From assembly GCF_014174405.1 (NCBI RefSeq), contig NZ_JACEGA010000001.1:2695001-2759000 (forward strand): DNA of 64,000 nt, read 5' to 3'. The notes beneath the pieces were generated by a model. That model searched no databases, was not told where the DNA came from, and saw nothing but the letters and a program-made list of their open reading frames with translations. This stretch comes from Variimorphobacter saccharofermentans (GTDB lineage Bacteria > Bacillota > Clostridia > Lachnospirales > Lachnospiraceae). Position 1 is the stretch's first letter. Every line of letters starts with the position of its first letter. A program made the position numbers and the translations under genes. Below are positions 27,744-36,812 of the stretch, in pieces.

Positions 27744-27920
27744 TTTCTCTCATTACCTCCTCATTGTTTGTGCGGCTGTAAGGACAGCCATGCAAAAATA
27801 TCCGTGAGCACAATTTGCGGGACGCCCCGTCAGAATACAGTTTCTTCCTCCGTTTGAGATAAACGGGGAAAGCAATCCGGCGTCCCTCTCTTGCTGATTT
27901 CGTCTCACGCCTCGCCGGTG

Positions 27921-28820
27921 CTATTCCAGCTTTGTATACGTCCCGAACAGGTGCGCCCACTCGGAATCCTCGTAACCCATAATTTCTACCGCTCTGAAAT
28001 CTTCGGTGAGACTAAAGTTGATTCTAAAATCACCGAATGTGGCATACAGGTTATGCTCCGGGTTCACATCCACCTGTGCCGCCAAAACAATGCTGCCGTT
28101 TCGCAGCAGGCTGATTTCAGCCCAAAAGCCTGTTTCGCTGTATTCGGTGATGATAACGGAAAAGCCCAGCTCGTCGTTTTGATACGTTCCCCACCATTCC
28201 GGCTGGCCGGTATCGTCGGGGTCGCTTTCGCTGTTTGTGACATCTCCATTTTCGTCGATCAGGTCGCCTCTGCCACCCTCATGGGAAAAGTAAAAGACAC
28301 TGCCCATATAGGGCAAATCGGTCGGGAATTCGCTAACCGGGGAGAGCTCGTCAAAGGTCAGCGCCTGCCCTTCGTTCCTGGTGTAGTAGACATTTTCAGG
28401 GCTGAGGTTGGTGTTCAGGGTGTACAGCAGACTATCCATCATGAACCAGCGCAGGGATTCTGCGTCGTAAAAGTGAAAATCGTCTTTTTGCGCCCGGTCG
28501 TCAAGCCCCGCAATCAAGGTGGAATTTTCCGCCCAATCCACAGAAATGCCGTCAGGCGCGTCGCTGTCCGTCACAAAGAAATCCAGCCCCGTCCATTCAG
28601 AAAGCCCTTTTGCCAGTTTTTCTGCTGTCAGCTCTCCGGTGTATTCCATGGGTTCACTTATCAAATCGGATTGGGTTGTTCCAGCCCAAAGGGTGGCTGT
28701 TTTGGTTTCTGCCTCTTCGCTTTCAGCGCCCGTTTTGCCGCACCCTGTCAGGAGCAGGGAAAGGGTCAGTAGCAAGGCGGTAAAAATAGACACCTGTTTT
28801 ATGGTCAGATATTTCTTCAA
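27921..28820 (-). CDS. Lipoprotein of the adhesin operon
   Basis: The 299-aa protein starts at TTG 28820 behind AAGGAGG (13 bases away, rather long). The lipobox LTGC (near C27) predicts a membrane-anchored lipoprotein. The mature part is acidic and unrecognised, with conserved-looking stretches LDFFVTDSDAPDGISVDW and NDELGFSVIITEYSETGFWAEISLLRNG. It lies between the two SLH adhesin genes in the same direction, with gaps of about 75 and 180 bases. It could assist placement or sensing of the adhesins at the cell surface, but nothing shows this directly. Confidence 0.75.
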   Translation of the reverse strand: MKKYLTIKQVSIFTALLLTLSLLLTGCGKTGAESEEAETKTATLWAGTTQSDLISEPMEYTGELTAEKLAKGLSEWTGLDFFVTDSDAPDGISVDWAENSTLIAGLDDRAQKDDFHFYDAESLRWFMMDSLLYTLNTNLSPENVYYTRNEGQALTFDELSPVSEFPTDLPYMGSVFYFSHEGGRGDLIDENGDVTNSESDPDDTGQPEWWGTYQNDELGFSVIITEYSETGFWAEISLLRNGSIVLAAQVDVNPEHNLYATFGDFRINFSLTEDFRAVEIMGYEDSEWAHLFGTYTKLE

Positions 28821-28895
28821 AATAATTGCGGAACCTCCTTAGCTATGGAATGCCGCATAGGGCTGGAGCAAAAGCCACAGCCCTATGCGTTTTCC

Positions 28896-30570
28896 TTAGT
28901 TTCCCTTCGTTTTTCTCACACCATCTTCATCGACCTCATAGCCGTCGACCTTGGTGCTCTTGGCAAGAGAGCCATCGGCATTGAAGTAATACCACTTGCC
29001 GTCGATCTCCAGCCATTTCCCGGCAACCATGATACCGTCTTTGGTGAAGTAGTAGGTTTTGTTGTTACCATTGGCGCCTAAATCCCAAAAGCCTACCAGC
29101 ATGGTATTGCCGGAATAGAAGCGCCAGTTTCCGGCGTCATCCTTGACCCAGCCGGTTTTCAGGGTGCCGTCGGTGTTGAAGAAATACTTCACGCTGTCAA
29201 TGGTCTGCGTACCGGTGAGGGACTTGCCGTTCTTGTAGTACAGATACTGTCCAGCGTCATTCAGTGTCCAGCCCTGTGCCGTATCCGGGTCAATGGTCAG
29301 CTTGATATAGCGGTGGAGCATGGAAGAAACCTCGGCGCGGGTAGCACTGGATTTGGGATTGAACTTATTGCTTGTGCCGCCTATCATGATGCCTGCCTGC
29401 TGCATGGCCGTTACCGCTGTTTTGTAGGTGCTTCCAATGCTGGAAGCGTCCGCATAGGTCGTGGCATTGCGTGTCACAGGCAGGGTGTATCCGGTTGCCT
29501 TGGCAAAGTTGGCAAAGATCACTGCGATTTCCTCACGGCTGATCGCCCTGTCGGGTGCAAACTGGCTGTTGCCAACGCCCTGCACAATGCCTTTCTTGTA
29601 CGCCCACTCAATATAAGGACGGAAGGCGCTGTCCGCTTTCACATCCGTAAAGCTGTTGGTGGTGTACACTTTGGTATCTACATTCGCCAGTCTGCCGAGG
29701 GCTGTTACCAGCATTCCCCGCGTCATGGCTGTGTCGGGTGCAAAGGTGGTTTCCGCTGTGCCGGAGAGCAGCCCTCTGCCCACCACATAATCGATGGATT
29801 CCTTTGCCCAATGGGTTTTAATATCCGTAAATTTCGCGGACGGCGCGGTGTAGCCGATGCCGTACAGGGAAAAGTGTGTGGTAGTAAACATCACGCAGCC
29901 GCTGTTTGCGTCGTAAGCGGAGCCTGCGATGCGGGTTGCATTGCCCTTTGCGTCTACATAGACCGCATACAGGCCGCCGACCGCTTCTCCCTTGGCGGGA
30001 GTGTAAGGCACGGAAACCGTAGCTGTACCGCCGCCGAAGGTGGTGACGGTGGCATTTTTGCCGTCCTTGGTGTAGCTGACTGTCAGGTCATAGACCGGGC
30101 GTGTGCCGATCATGCCCTTTGCCGCTGCAGACAGCTTGGCGTTGGGTGCAATGGTGATGCTGATGTTGCCGCTGCTCTGCTTCTGGATTTCCGCCAGTGC
30201 CTTGGTATCAAAGGAAACGTTCACGGGGGAGCCGTTCAGCTCAAGGCTGGTGACTCTTGCACTGACAAGGCTGTTGAAAGAAGTTCTTGTCAGGGTTGCC
30301 GTCAGGGAGGTTGCGCCCTTTGGCATGGTGACATTCAGCGCAACAATGATGCCGTTTGCGGTTTTGCCCTGTGCCTTTGCGTCAGCCTGTGCTTTTGCAA
30401 TGGCATCTGTTACGGATTTCTCCGGGATAGATGCATTTGCTATGCCGTTCTGGCTTGCTGTTGCCGTGACAGAAGCCGCCGCTGTTACCGGCTGGTTTGG
30501 AGTCTTGCCGGGTGTGGTGGTCGTTGGTGTGGTCGTGCTGCTGGAACTTCCGCCGGAGGAGGAACCGCCA
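28896..30570 (-). repeat. Near-identical 3' block shared with the LRR adhesin gene
   Basis: This stretch and 21855-23520 encode the same linker, SLH and cell-wall-repeat region with only scattered differences at DNA level. The upstream halves of the two genes do not match. This indicates recent duplication or gene conversion, and gives about 1.6 kb of direct repeat 7 kb apart. Confidence 0.8.
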
Positions 30571-33500
30571 CCTGAACCACCGGAACCGCCGCCATTGCCT
30601 CCGCTGTCACTCGTATCTGTCCAATGGGCATAAATCGTGGTATTGGTACCAAATACAGTGCTTGCGGTCACTTTTGTGCCGCCGCTTGCCGCTGTAAACC
30701 AGCCGTCAAAGCGATAGCTGCCGCTGCGGATGGGGGCAGGCAGACTGGTCAGCTTTCCGTCAGTATCTGTCTGCATTGTGGTTGGGGAAACCGATCCGCC
30801 GTTTGCGTTTAATGCTATGGTATAAGTCTCTGCACCTGCCGGCTGTATCCGCACATATTTGCTGGCGGTAAAGGTTGCTGCGGTGGGGCTGGTGACTTTC
30901 ACAGCTGAAGCTGCACTTTCACCAGCGAATACGTCGGGTGTATAACTGCCACCGAAGGATGGCATGGTACTAAAGGCAAAATGCTCGCCGCCTTGGGTTT
31001 GGGTTGAGATAATGCCGCCCTCAATGACAATGCTGTTGCCATACAATCCCTTGGATGCGTAGGAGGTCAGATCCAAGCTGCCTCTTTTGATGGTGAGTAC
31101 CCCATCAGTTTTTAAGCAGCAGGCCTTACCCAAATCTCCATATTCTGTCACAATCAGGCTGCCGCCAATGTCTACGGTAAGAGTATCCACTCCATAAAGG
31201 CCTGTGACTGAATCGTATATCGTCAAGCTTCCCTCGCCGGTGATAGAAAGTGATTTTTGGCTTGCAATACCCCCACTCACATTGTAGTCGGCCTCATTCT
31301 TCGGATTGTTCGGCGCTGTGCCGATTCTATTTTGCCCTATCAGCTTGACGGTCAAGTCGTCCATCGCAGATATGCCAGTCTCTAAATATGCGGTAGAAAG
31401 ATTGGAGTAGGGAGAGATGGTCGCATTATTCAGCGTCAATGTCTTGGTGGCCGGGTCGTAGCTTACGCTGCCGCTGATACTCGGTCCCGTGATGTTATCT
31501 TTGTTGGTATCCGTGACGGGTGTGTCAAGGATATAAAGTGTTGACGAAGTGTCCTGCTCATAGGTGGCCGTAGCCGTGACCGCTTCATTTGGCATGGGAA
31601 ATTTTGCGCTCTCGCTATATTCGTCTGTACCGTCTGTAAAGGTAACGGTGGGGCTGATGCTCCACTCCTTAAATTGCTGTCCGCTGGGTGCAGCATCGGC
31701 TGTGAGGGTAACGGTTGTTCCTGCCGCTGCCGAAGTTGGGCTAGCTGTGCCGTTTATTACGGTGATGGTGTGGTCAGCTCCTGTGGCAATATTCCACTTG
31801 GCATAGTAGACCGTGTTGGTTACAACGCTACCGAAAACAGCTTCATTTTCCAGCGTAGCATCGGCATACCAGCCACCAAAGACAAAACCGAACTTTGTGG
31901 GATCGGCAGGCCTTGCCACGTTGTAAGAAGCTTCTCCCCAAAGGTATGTGTCCGCCACGAGGGAGCCGCCGTCTTCTCTGAACAGAGCGCTGCTTGTTGG
32001 GGCGGTGAGACCCACACCGCTGTTCAGTGTGCCGTAGGTGGTAATTTTGAGCTGACCGCCGGTGTGCTTCACGTTCCAAGATTTCAGGGTCGCGCTCCCG
32101 GTATCATTGAAAATCGCCGTGCCGCCCGATATTTCAAAAAAGTCGGCAACTCCGTCAGCGGTAAAGCTGCCGCTTTTGAGATGCAGTTTATTGATTGCCG
32201 TCTCATAGCTTGAAACGGTCAGGTTGGGACCATCAAGGACCAGATCGTCGCCGTTATTCAAACTAAGACCGACATTTGCCCTGACTTCCGAAGGCTTGGT
32301 AATTGCCAGTGTTCCTGTTCCGGTGTAAGTTGCGCCACTTTGGTTTCCGGCATAATACGTACCTCCGGAGGCGTTATTACCGTTCACTTGCACAGAAGCG
32401 GAATTGATGGCGTAGCTGCCGATAGTCATGCTGCTAAAGAGATAGGCGGAGGTTTCATTTGTATCCACCCAGCAGATGTCTGCACCGCTGCCGGTGAGGG
32501 TAAAGTTAGCCGCCTTTTTTGCCATTAGGAATGTGGTGAACGCTCCATACATATTCTGCAAGTCAGTAAAATGTGTACCGCCGGTTACAACCTCGTAATT
32601 CTCCGTAGAGGTGCTGGCACTTGCCAAATTCACTGTTACATCGGGCAGACTTGGTTTTGTGATGTTGCCCTCGGAGGCTGCCACAGCTCCGGTGACAGTA
32701 AAGCTGCCGCCCTCATTGTTGATTGCCTTGCCGAGGACAGAGCCATCGATGTAGACTGTGCCGCCATTGTTGGTGATGGTGGTCTTGTTATCGGTTCCCG
32801 CCAGATAGCCATGTCCGTTCCCATCGCCCTTCACGGTGGTAAAGCTTGCGGCGGAAGCCACTGTAACAGACAGAGTTTTTCCATTACCGTCCAGCGCCTC
32901 GTCATAGTTATTCCAGATATTTTTCAGGGTCAGGCTGCCGCTTTGAATTGCGAGAGTTCCACCCTCTGTGGACATGGGGAGCCTTTCATTGCCGCCTACG
33001 GCGGTGACAGCGGGGCCATTTACGATGCAGCTGTTACCCTCTATGTCGATGCCGCTTCCGCCGGAGTAGCCATCACCGCCGGTAACGGTCAGGCTGCCTG
33101 TACCTGTTAGGGTCAGATTGCCCGCTGCGTAGAGAGCGGAGATTGAAATCGCAGTGATGACATTGGTCGTACCGTTCTTCACCACAAGGCTGAGTGGAAC
33201 CGCCGAGCTGCGGCTAAAGAGAGGGCAGGCACCCTTGTTCAATTTGTTTTCCAAACCGTAATCGGATACGTCGGCCCCGGTAAGCGTCACGCCGTCCAGG
33301 ATTACGGTGGCGCCGTCTGCGGTCACCTCCACACCCATGCCGTTCGCTGTGCCGGTGAGGGTGTAAGTGCCTGTGCCTGTGAGCTTGAGCAGCTTGTTGG
33401 TGTTGCTCCAAGTCCACGCCGTAGCGTCGCTGCCGCCGCTTTCGTCCGTGGCAGGCAGATTGGCGAGGTTAAAGGTGGCGGTGGCAGTGTCGAAGAAGGT

Positions 33501-34997
33501 GCCGCCGCCCTTGGCAAAGTGTGTGCCGTCCCACACATAGTCACCAGCGGTCAGACTGTCTGCGGAAGGGGTTGCGTCCGCGGCGCCAACGGTAACATAA
33601 TCTTTCGTTAAGACAAAACCCTGATCCTCCATTTTGCCATTGGCAGAACCGATTTTTGTCCCCTCCGACAACCTAACAGTTCCGCTGTTTAAGCCAGTAA
33701 AGGCAACCTCGTCCGGAAAACTTAAATTCAGTCCGGTTCCCGATTGAAGCTCCAGGATGGAGCCGTCCACCGTCAAAGAACCGGAGTTTGTACTGAAGTG
33801 AATACCGCTTCCTGCCCCGCCAGCAATTACGTGGGCATTGTCTTTAAGTGTAATAGCACCACCAGAATTTTGAATGCCCACACTATATATGCTGTTGCTC
33901 ATTGTCACGGTGCTGTTGTCAATGGTAAGTGAAGAAGCGGAGATGCCTTTGCATCCCGTCATGCTACTGTTTGTATTGGAGATGGTCGCAGTGCTGTCCT
34001 TGATGGTTACATCTCCCTGAATACCGGTGTTAGTTCCGGTGTTTGCCACGGATAACACGCTGATGTTCTCTATACGCAATGAACCGATGGCCCAAATGCC
34101 GAGTGTGTTGGCACCGCTGTTTTTTACGGTTAGGTTTCCACCGCTGACAACCATGCTCCCATGCACCACCACTCCCGAAGAAGTGGTGGTATTGCGCACT
34201 TCAAGTGTTCCTGCACCATTTACCGTCAGCGTTTTATCAGTCGGGACGGTGAGTGTTGCTGAACCGGATGAAAAGTCGCCCAGGGTCAGAATGAAGCCAT
34301 CTTCAATAATCAGGGTATGGTCGGCCTTTACTTCTACCGCATCGGTCAGGGTGAAGCTTGCCGTCACGGTAATGGTGTCGGCGGTGGTGCTTTCCAAAGC
34401 GGTCTTAAGGTCGGTTGCGTTGCCGACTGATGAGGCGCCAGCCCCAAATGGCGCAGCCATGCCCCTTGCCTGCGGCGCAGAAGGTGGCAGTACGGCGGGT
34501 TCCGTCTCCACCGTCACGGTGACGGTCGGCGCACGCACACCCTCTGACAGCGTCAAGTCCTCGGGCAAAGCCAGCGTGGGGGTAAACACATAGTCCCCCT
34601 CGACATCGCCGTCATAGGGCTGATCGGAAGTCCAGCAGGTCACATCCACGGTGGTTTCTTCCGTGATTTCCTTCGTTTCTTCCTGCTGTTCCTGTTTCTG
34701 CGCTTCGCTGCCCGTGGCAGTGTCATCACCGCTGACAGTCGCTGTAACAGCGGAGCCGGTGGTGGTCGTTACCGTTTTTGTCACGATGACCGTCAGTTTC
34801 TTCGGCAGGTTGAGCTTATTCTCCGCAGTGCCGAGAACCACCGTCTGTACGGCAATATCCTCATCTAACGCCGCAAAGGCGGTGATTGCGCCGGAATCCT
34901 TTGTACCTGTTTCGGCAAAGGCTGTTACCGGCAGCATGGTTACCACCATGCACACCGACAGGAACAGACTGCCGATTTGTTTCCATGTTTGTTTCAT
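28896..34997 (-). CDS. Giant beta-helix-type adhesin with SLH and cell-wall repeats
   Basis: About 2033 aa from the ATG at 34997; an upstream ATG in frame lies inside the ribosome site GGAGGTAACG. The signal peptide is almost the same as in the LRR adhesin. The large middle part (about 190-1100) is made of short Thr/Ser/Gly-rich strands (GSLTVDGSILELQSG, NLTLTGTGSLTVTGGD), typical of a right-handed beta-helix. InlB-type repeats follow (FVFGGWYADATLENEAVFG), then a Gly/Ser linker, three SLH domains and the same choline/glucan-binding-type C-terminus. It is therefore a surface adhesin or polymer-binding protein. The last 540 residues or so nearly match the other adhesin, while the N-terminal halves are unrelated apart from the leader region. 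Confidence 0.88.
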   Translation of the reverse strand: MKQTWKQIGSLFLSVCMVVTMLPVTAFAETGTKDSGAITAFAALDEDIAVQTVVLGTAENKLNLPKKLTVIVTKTVTTTTGSAVTATVSGDDTATGSEAQKQEQQEETKEITEETTVDVTCWTSDQPYDGDVEGDYVFTPTLALPEDLTLSEGVRAPTVTVTVETEPAVLPPSAPQARGMAAPFGAGASSVGNATDLKTALESTTADTITVTASFTLTDAVEVKADHTLIIEDGFILTLGDFSSGSATLTVPTDKTLTVNGAGTLEVRNTTTSSGVVVHGSMVVSGGNLTVKNSGANTLGIWAIGSLRIENISVLSVANTGTNTGIQGDVTIKDSTATISNTNSSMTGCKGISASSLTIDNSTVTMSNSIYSVGIQNSGGAITLKDNAHVIAGGAGSGIHFSTNSGSLTVDGSILELQSGTGLNLSFPDEVAFTGLNSGTVRLSEGTKIGSANGKMEDQGFVLTKDYVTVGAADATPSADSLTAGDYVWDGTHFAKGGGTFFDTATATFNLANLPATDESGGSDATAWTWSNTNKLLKLTGTGTYTLTGTANGMGVEVTADGATVILDGVTLTGADVSDYGLENKLNKGACPLFSRSSAVPLSLVVKNGTTNVITAISISALYAAGNLTLTGTGSLTVTGGDGYSGGSGIDIEGNSCIVNGPAVTAVGGNERLPMSTEGGTLAIQSGSLTLKNIWNNYDEALDGNGKTLSVTVASAASFTTVKGDGNGHGYLAGTDNKTTITNNGGTVYIDGSVLGKAINNEGGSFTVTGAVAASEGNITKPSLPDVTVNLASASTSTENYEVVTGGTHFTDLQNMYGAFTTFLMAKKAANFTLTGSGADICWVDTNETSAYLFSSMTIGSYAINSASVQVNGNNASGGTYYAGNQSGATYTGTGTLAITKPSEVRANVGLSLNNGDDLVLDGPNLTVSSYETAINKLHLKSGSFTADGVADFFEISGGTAIFNDTGSATLKSWNVKHTGGQLKITTYGTLNSGVGLTAPTSSALFREDGGSLVADTYLWGEASYNVARPADPTKFGFVFGGWYADATLENEAVFGSVVTNTVYYAKWNIATGADHTITVINGTASPTSAAAGTTVTLTADAAPSGQQFKEWSISPTVTFTDGTDEYSESAKFPMPNEAVTATATYEQDTSSTLYILDTPVTDTNKDNITGPSISGSVSYDPATKTLTLNNATISPYSNLSTAYLETGISAMDDLTVKLIGQNRIGTAPNNPKNEADYNVSGGIASQKSLSITGEGSLTIYDSVTGLYGVDTLTVDIGGSLIVTEYGDLGKACCLKTDGVLTIKRGSLDLTSYASKGLYGNSIVIEGGIISTQTQGGEHFAFSTMPSFGGSYTPDVFAGESAASAVKVTSPTAATFTASKYVRIQPAGAETYTIALNANGGSVSPTTMQTDTDGKLTSLPAPIRSGSYRFDGWFTAASGGTKVTASTVFGTNTTIYAHWTDTSDSGGNGGGSGGSGGGSSSGGSSSSTTTPTTTTPGKTPNQPVTAAASVTATASQNGIANASIPEKSVTDAIAKAQADAKAQGKTANGIIVALNVTMPKGATSLTATLTRTSFNSLVSARVTSLELNGSPVNVSFDTKALAEIQKQSSGNISITIAPNAKLSAAAKGMIGTRPVYDLTVSYTKDGKNATVTTFGGGTATVSVPYTPAKGEAVGGLYAVYVDAKGNATRIAGSAYDANSGCVMFTTTHFSLYGIGYTAPSAKFTDIKTHWAKESIDYVVGRGLLSGTAETTFAPDTAMTRGMLVTALGRLANVDTKVYTTNSFTDVKADSAFRPYIEWAYKKGIVQGVGNSQFAPDRAISREEIAVIFANFAKATGYTLPVTRNATTYADASSIGSTYKTAVTAMQQAGIMIGGTSNKFNPKSSATRAEVSSMLHRYIKLTIDPDTAQGWTLNDAGQYLYYKNGKSLTGTQTIDSVKYFFNTDGTLKTGWVKDDAGNWRFYSGNTMLVGFWDLGANGNNKTYYFTKDGIMVAGKWLEIDGKWYYFNADGSLAKSTKVDGYEVDEDGVRKTKGN

Positions 34998-35016
34998 TTC
35001 TCTCGTTACCTCCATT

Positions 35017-35274
35017 CTAAGTGTTGTTTTCGGAGCCTGTTTCGTCCGTCAACAGTGCCATAAGCGCATCAAGGCTCAGGCTTGCGCCGTTTGTCCAGTA
35101 GACGCGGCTGCCGTCCGTGCGGGGCAGGTGGAGCGTCTGGATTTCGGCAAACTTCGGGTCGTGCAGCTTCGGGGTCAGCTCCAGCATCAAGAGAACACCG
35201 TTATCCAGCTTCACGTTGATTGCATTGGGATTGCCGTCATTGATTTCGGCGCTGATAATTTTCCGTCCGTTCAT
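35017..35274 (-). CDS. DUF2442-like small protein 3
   Basis: An 85-aa protein whose ATG overlaps the stop of the preceding gene (ATGA at 35271-35274). It has the pattern VKLDNGVLLMLELTPKLHDPKFAEI followed by RTDGSRVYWTNGASLSLDALM, which resembles the DUF2442 fold. It is one of three tandem paralogues just upstream of the adhesin gene and shares its operon. Function is unknown; DUF2442 proteins often accompany small regulatory or toxin-antitoxin genes. Confidence 0.7.
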   Translation of the reverse strand: MNGRKIISAEINDGNPNAINVKLDNGVLLMLELTPKLHDPKFAEIQTLHLPRTDGSRVYWTNGASLSLDALMALLTDETGSENNT

Positions 35275-35525
35275 CCCGAATTCCCCCTCACCATCTGCAA
35301 TATCTCAGCACAGGAGAGGCTGGGACCGCCGACCCAGTAAACCCGGTCGCCGTCCGTTTTCGGCCTGCAAATACGGTCATCCTCAAGCAGCTCTGTAAAT
35401 GCCAAATCGTGCGCCTTTTCGGTCAGCGGAAGTAAAACGGTCTGCTCATTTGAAAATGTAATATCCAGAAAAATACCGGATAAGTCATCCCCCTCCCAGT
35501 GTGTCCCGACCATTCGTATTTTCAC
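35271..35525 (-). CDS. DUF2442-like small protein 2
   Basis: An 84-aa protein starting at GTG 35525 behind a GGGGGTG-type site. The core is DITFSNEQTVLLPLTEKAHDLAFTEL and KTDGDRVYWVGGPSLSCAEIL. It is a clear paralogue of both neighbours, overlapping the next by four bases, so the pair is translationally coupled. Function is unknown. Confidence 0.7.
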   Translation of the reverse strand: MKIRMVGTHWEGDDLSGIFLDITFSNEQTVLLPLTEKAHDLAFTELLEDDRICRPKTDGDRVYWVGGPSLSCAEILQMVRGNSG

Positions 35526-35586
35526 CCTGTCACCCCCTTTGCGCCGAGAGGAACAGGCTGACCATTCGTTCCCATGCTTGTTTCAT

Positions 35587-35883
35587 CTACTCAATCCTCC
35601 TGTCTTTGTTTTGCCGGGCATTTCCATGGGACAGCAGCATATCCAGAATCTCCTTCAGGGTAAGGGCCGTCCCTCCGGGCCAACAGAGCCGCTCCCCATC
35701 GGTGTAGGGTTTGCAGAAATCCCCGCTTTCGATGAGGGCGGCATAAGTCGGCTCGTGGATTTTGTCCCCAAGCTCCAGCAGGATGGCGTGCCCACTCTCC
35801 AGCGTAATGCCGAAGCTGTCCCCATCAAATGCCTCTACCCGGATGATTTCGTGCTTCTCCTCAGCAATTCGTTCCAGTCGCAT
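35587..35883 (-). CDS. DUF2442-like small protein 1, first gene of the adhesin operon
   Basis: About 98 aa from the ATG at 35883, with GGAGGTGG upstream. The core reads ITLESGHAILLELGDKIHEPTYAAL and YTDGERLCWPGGTALTLKEIL. It is the first of three paralogues leading into the 14 kb adhesin operon. It lies back to back with the response-regulator gene, so the 190-base gap (35884-36073) probably holds promoters for both directions. Function is unknown. Confidence 0.7.
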   Translation of the reverse strand: MRLERIAEEKHEIIRVEAFDGDSFGITLESGHAILLELGDKIHEPTYAALIESGDFCKPYTDGERLCWPGGTALTLKEILDMLLSHGNARQNKDRRIE

Positions 35884-35995
35884 TTTCTTAACCACCTCCT
35901 AAGCACAATAGCGTGGAATTTACCTTCTATTTCATTTTTCTTCTGGTTTTCTTGAAACCTTCTATAGTGTAACAGGCAATTTTAACCTTGTGCGC

Positions 35996-36036
35996 GCGAT
36001 TACAAAATTGTAATCGCACACATTTCATGCTATAAT
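35996..36036 (+). promoter_or_regulatory. Palindrome and promoter of the response regulator gene
   Basis: GCGATTACAA-AA-TTGTAATCGC (35996-36017) is a perfect 10-bp inverted repeat. Its right arm contains TTGTAA (36008-36013), which with TATAAT (36031-36036) and a 17-base spacer forms a good promoter. A protein on the palindrome would cover the -35 box. Autoregulation by the response regulator is a natural guess, as is control of the divergent adhesin operon. Confidence 0.7.
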
Positions 36037-36073
36037 GCTGGTAGAATGACAGGCAGAAAAGGAGGGGTAATCC

Positions 36074-36763
36074 ATGCGAAAAGCACATATTTTAATGGTT
36101 GAGGATGAGCAGAAGGTCAGCAGCTTTAACCGTGAATATTTGGAAGGACAGGGCTATACTGTTTCGACAGCCGAAACCATTTCAAAGGCACGATTTTTGT
36201 TGGAAGAATATACGCCGGATTTGGTTTTACTGGATGTCATGCTACCGGATGGCCTGGGCTTTGATTTCTGCGCCGAGCTGCGGCAAAAAACAAACGCCCC
36301 TATTATCTTCCTGACAAGCAGGGATGAACAGGACAGCGTTATAAAAGGGCTTATGCAGGGCGGCGATGATTACATCGCCAAGCCATATGATTTGAGAATT
36401 CTGGGAGCGCGGATTGCTGCGCAGCTTCGCCGCAAGGGAATTGAGTTCGCAGGGCGGATTGAATTACCGCCCATGTCGATTGATGTGCTGTCCGGCATTG
36501 TCACGCTGGAGGGAAGGCAGGTTTCTCTGCCGCCCAAAGAATTGCAGCTGCTTTGCTGCCTTGCACTGTCAGCTGGACAGCGCATCAGCGGTGAAGAGCT
36601 TTACCGGCGCACATGGGGCACCGAGCAGGGCGACTGGAAAAGCATTGTTCCTGTCAATATTTCCAGACTGCGCAAGCGGATTGGTTTGGATGATGCCAGC
36701 GTTTTTGAGATCAGCAATACAAAGCAAATGGAATATGTTCTGCGCAAGATACGCTTTACCTAA
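36074..36763 (+). CDS. OmpR/PhoB-type response regulator
   Basis: This 229-aa protein has a receiver domain (1-115) with acidic residues near E10-D11, phosphoacceptor D54 in LLDVMLPDG, T81 and K103 in AKPYD. A winged-helix DNA-binding domain (about 130-229) follows, with VTLEGRQVSLPPKELQLL and SIVPVNISRLRKRIG. It should activate or repress promoters when phosphorylated. The AGGAGG site precedes the ATG. It is the only large plus-strand gene in the element, divergent from the adhesin operon and convergent with a histidine kinase. Control of the adhesins is inferred from this placement. Confidence 0.9.
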   Translation: MRKAHILMVEDEQKVSSFNREYLEGQGYTVSTAETISKARFLLEEYTPDLVLLDVMLPDGLGFDFCAELRQKTNAPIIFLTSRDEQDSVIKGLMQGGDDYIAKPYDLRILGARIAAQLRRKGIEFAGRIELPPMSIDVLSGIVTLEGRQVSLPPKELQLLCCLALSAGQRISGEELYRRTWGTEQGDWKSIVPVNISRLRKRIGLDDASVFEISNTKQMEYVLRKIRFT

Positions 36764-36804
36764 AAAATGCCGGGAACAGTTTTGAACTGCTCCCGGCATT
36801 TTTT
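36762..36804. terminator. Bidirectional terminator between regulator and kinase
   Basis: AAAAAATGCCGGGA with CAGTT pairs with the inverted copy ending TCCCGGCATTTTTT around a TTGA loop. It carries A and T runs on both sides, so it can end both convergent transcripts. Confidence 0.85.
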
Positions 36805-36812
36805 CAACTTAA

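Noticed and set aside
29313..30575. 420-codon plus-strand frame opposite the second adhesin
   Set aside because: Same type of shadow as in the other adhesin, and in the same duplicated segment, so similarity between the two is explained by the real coding strand.
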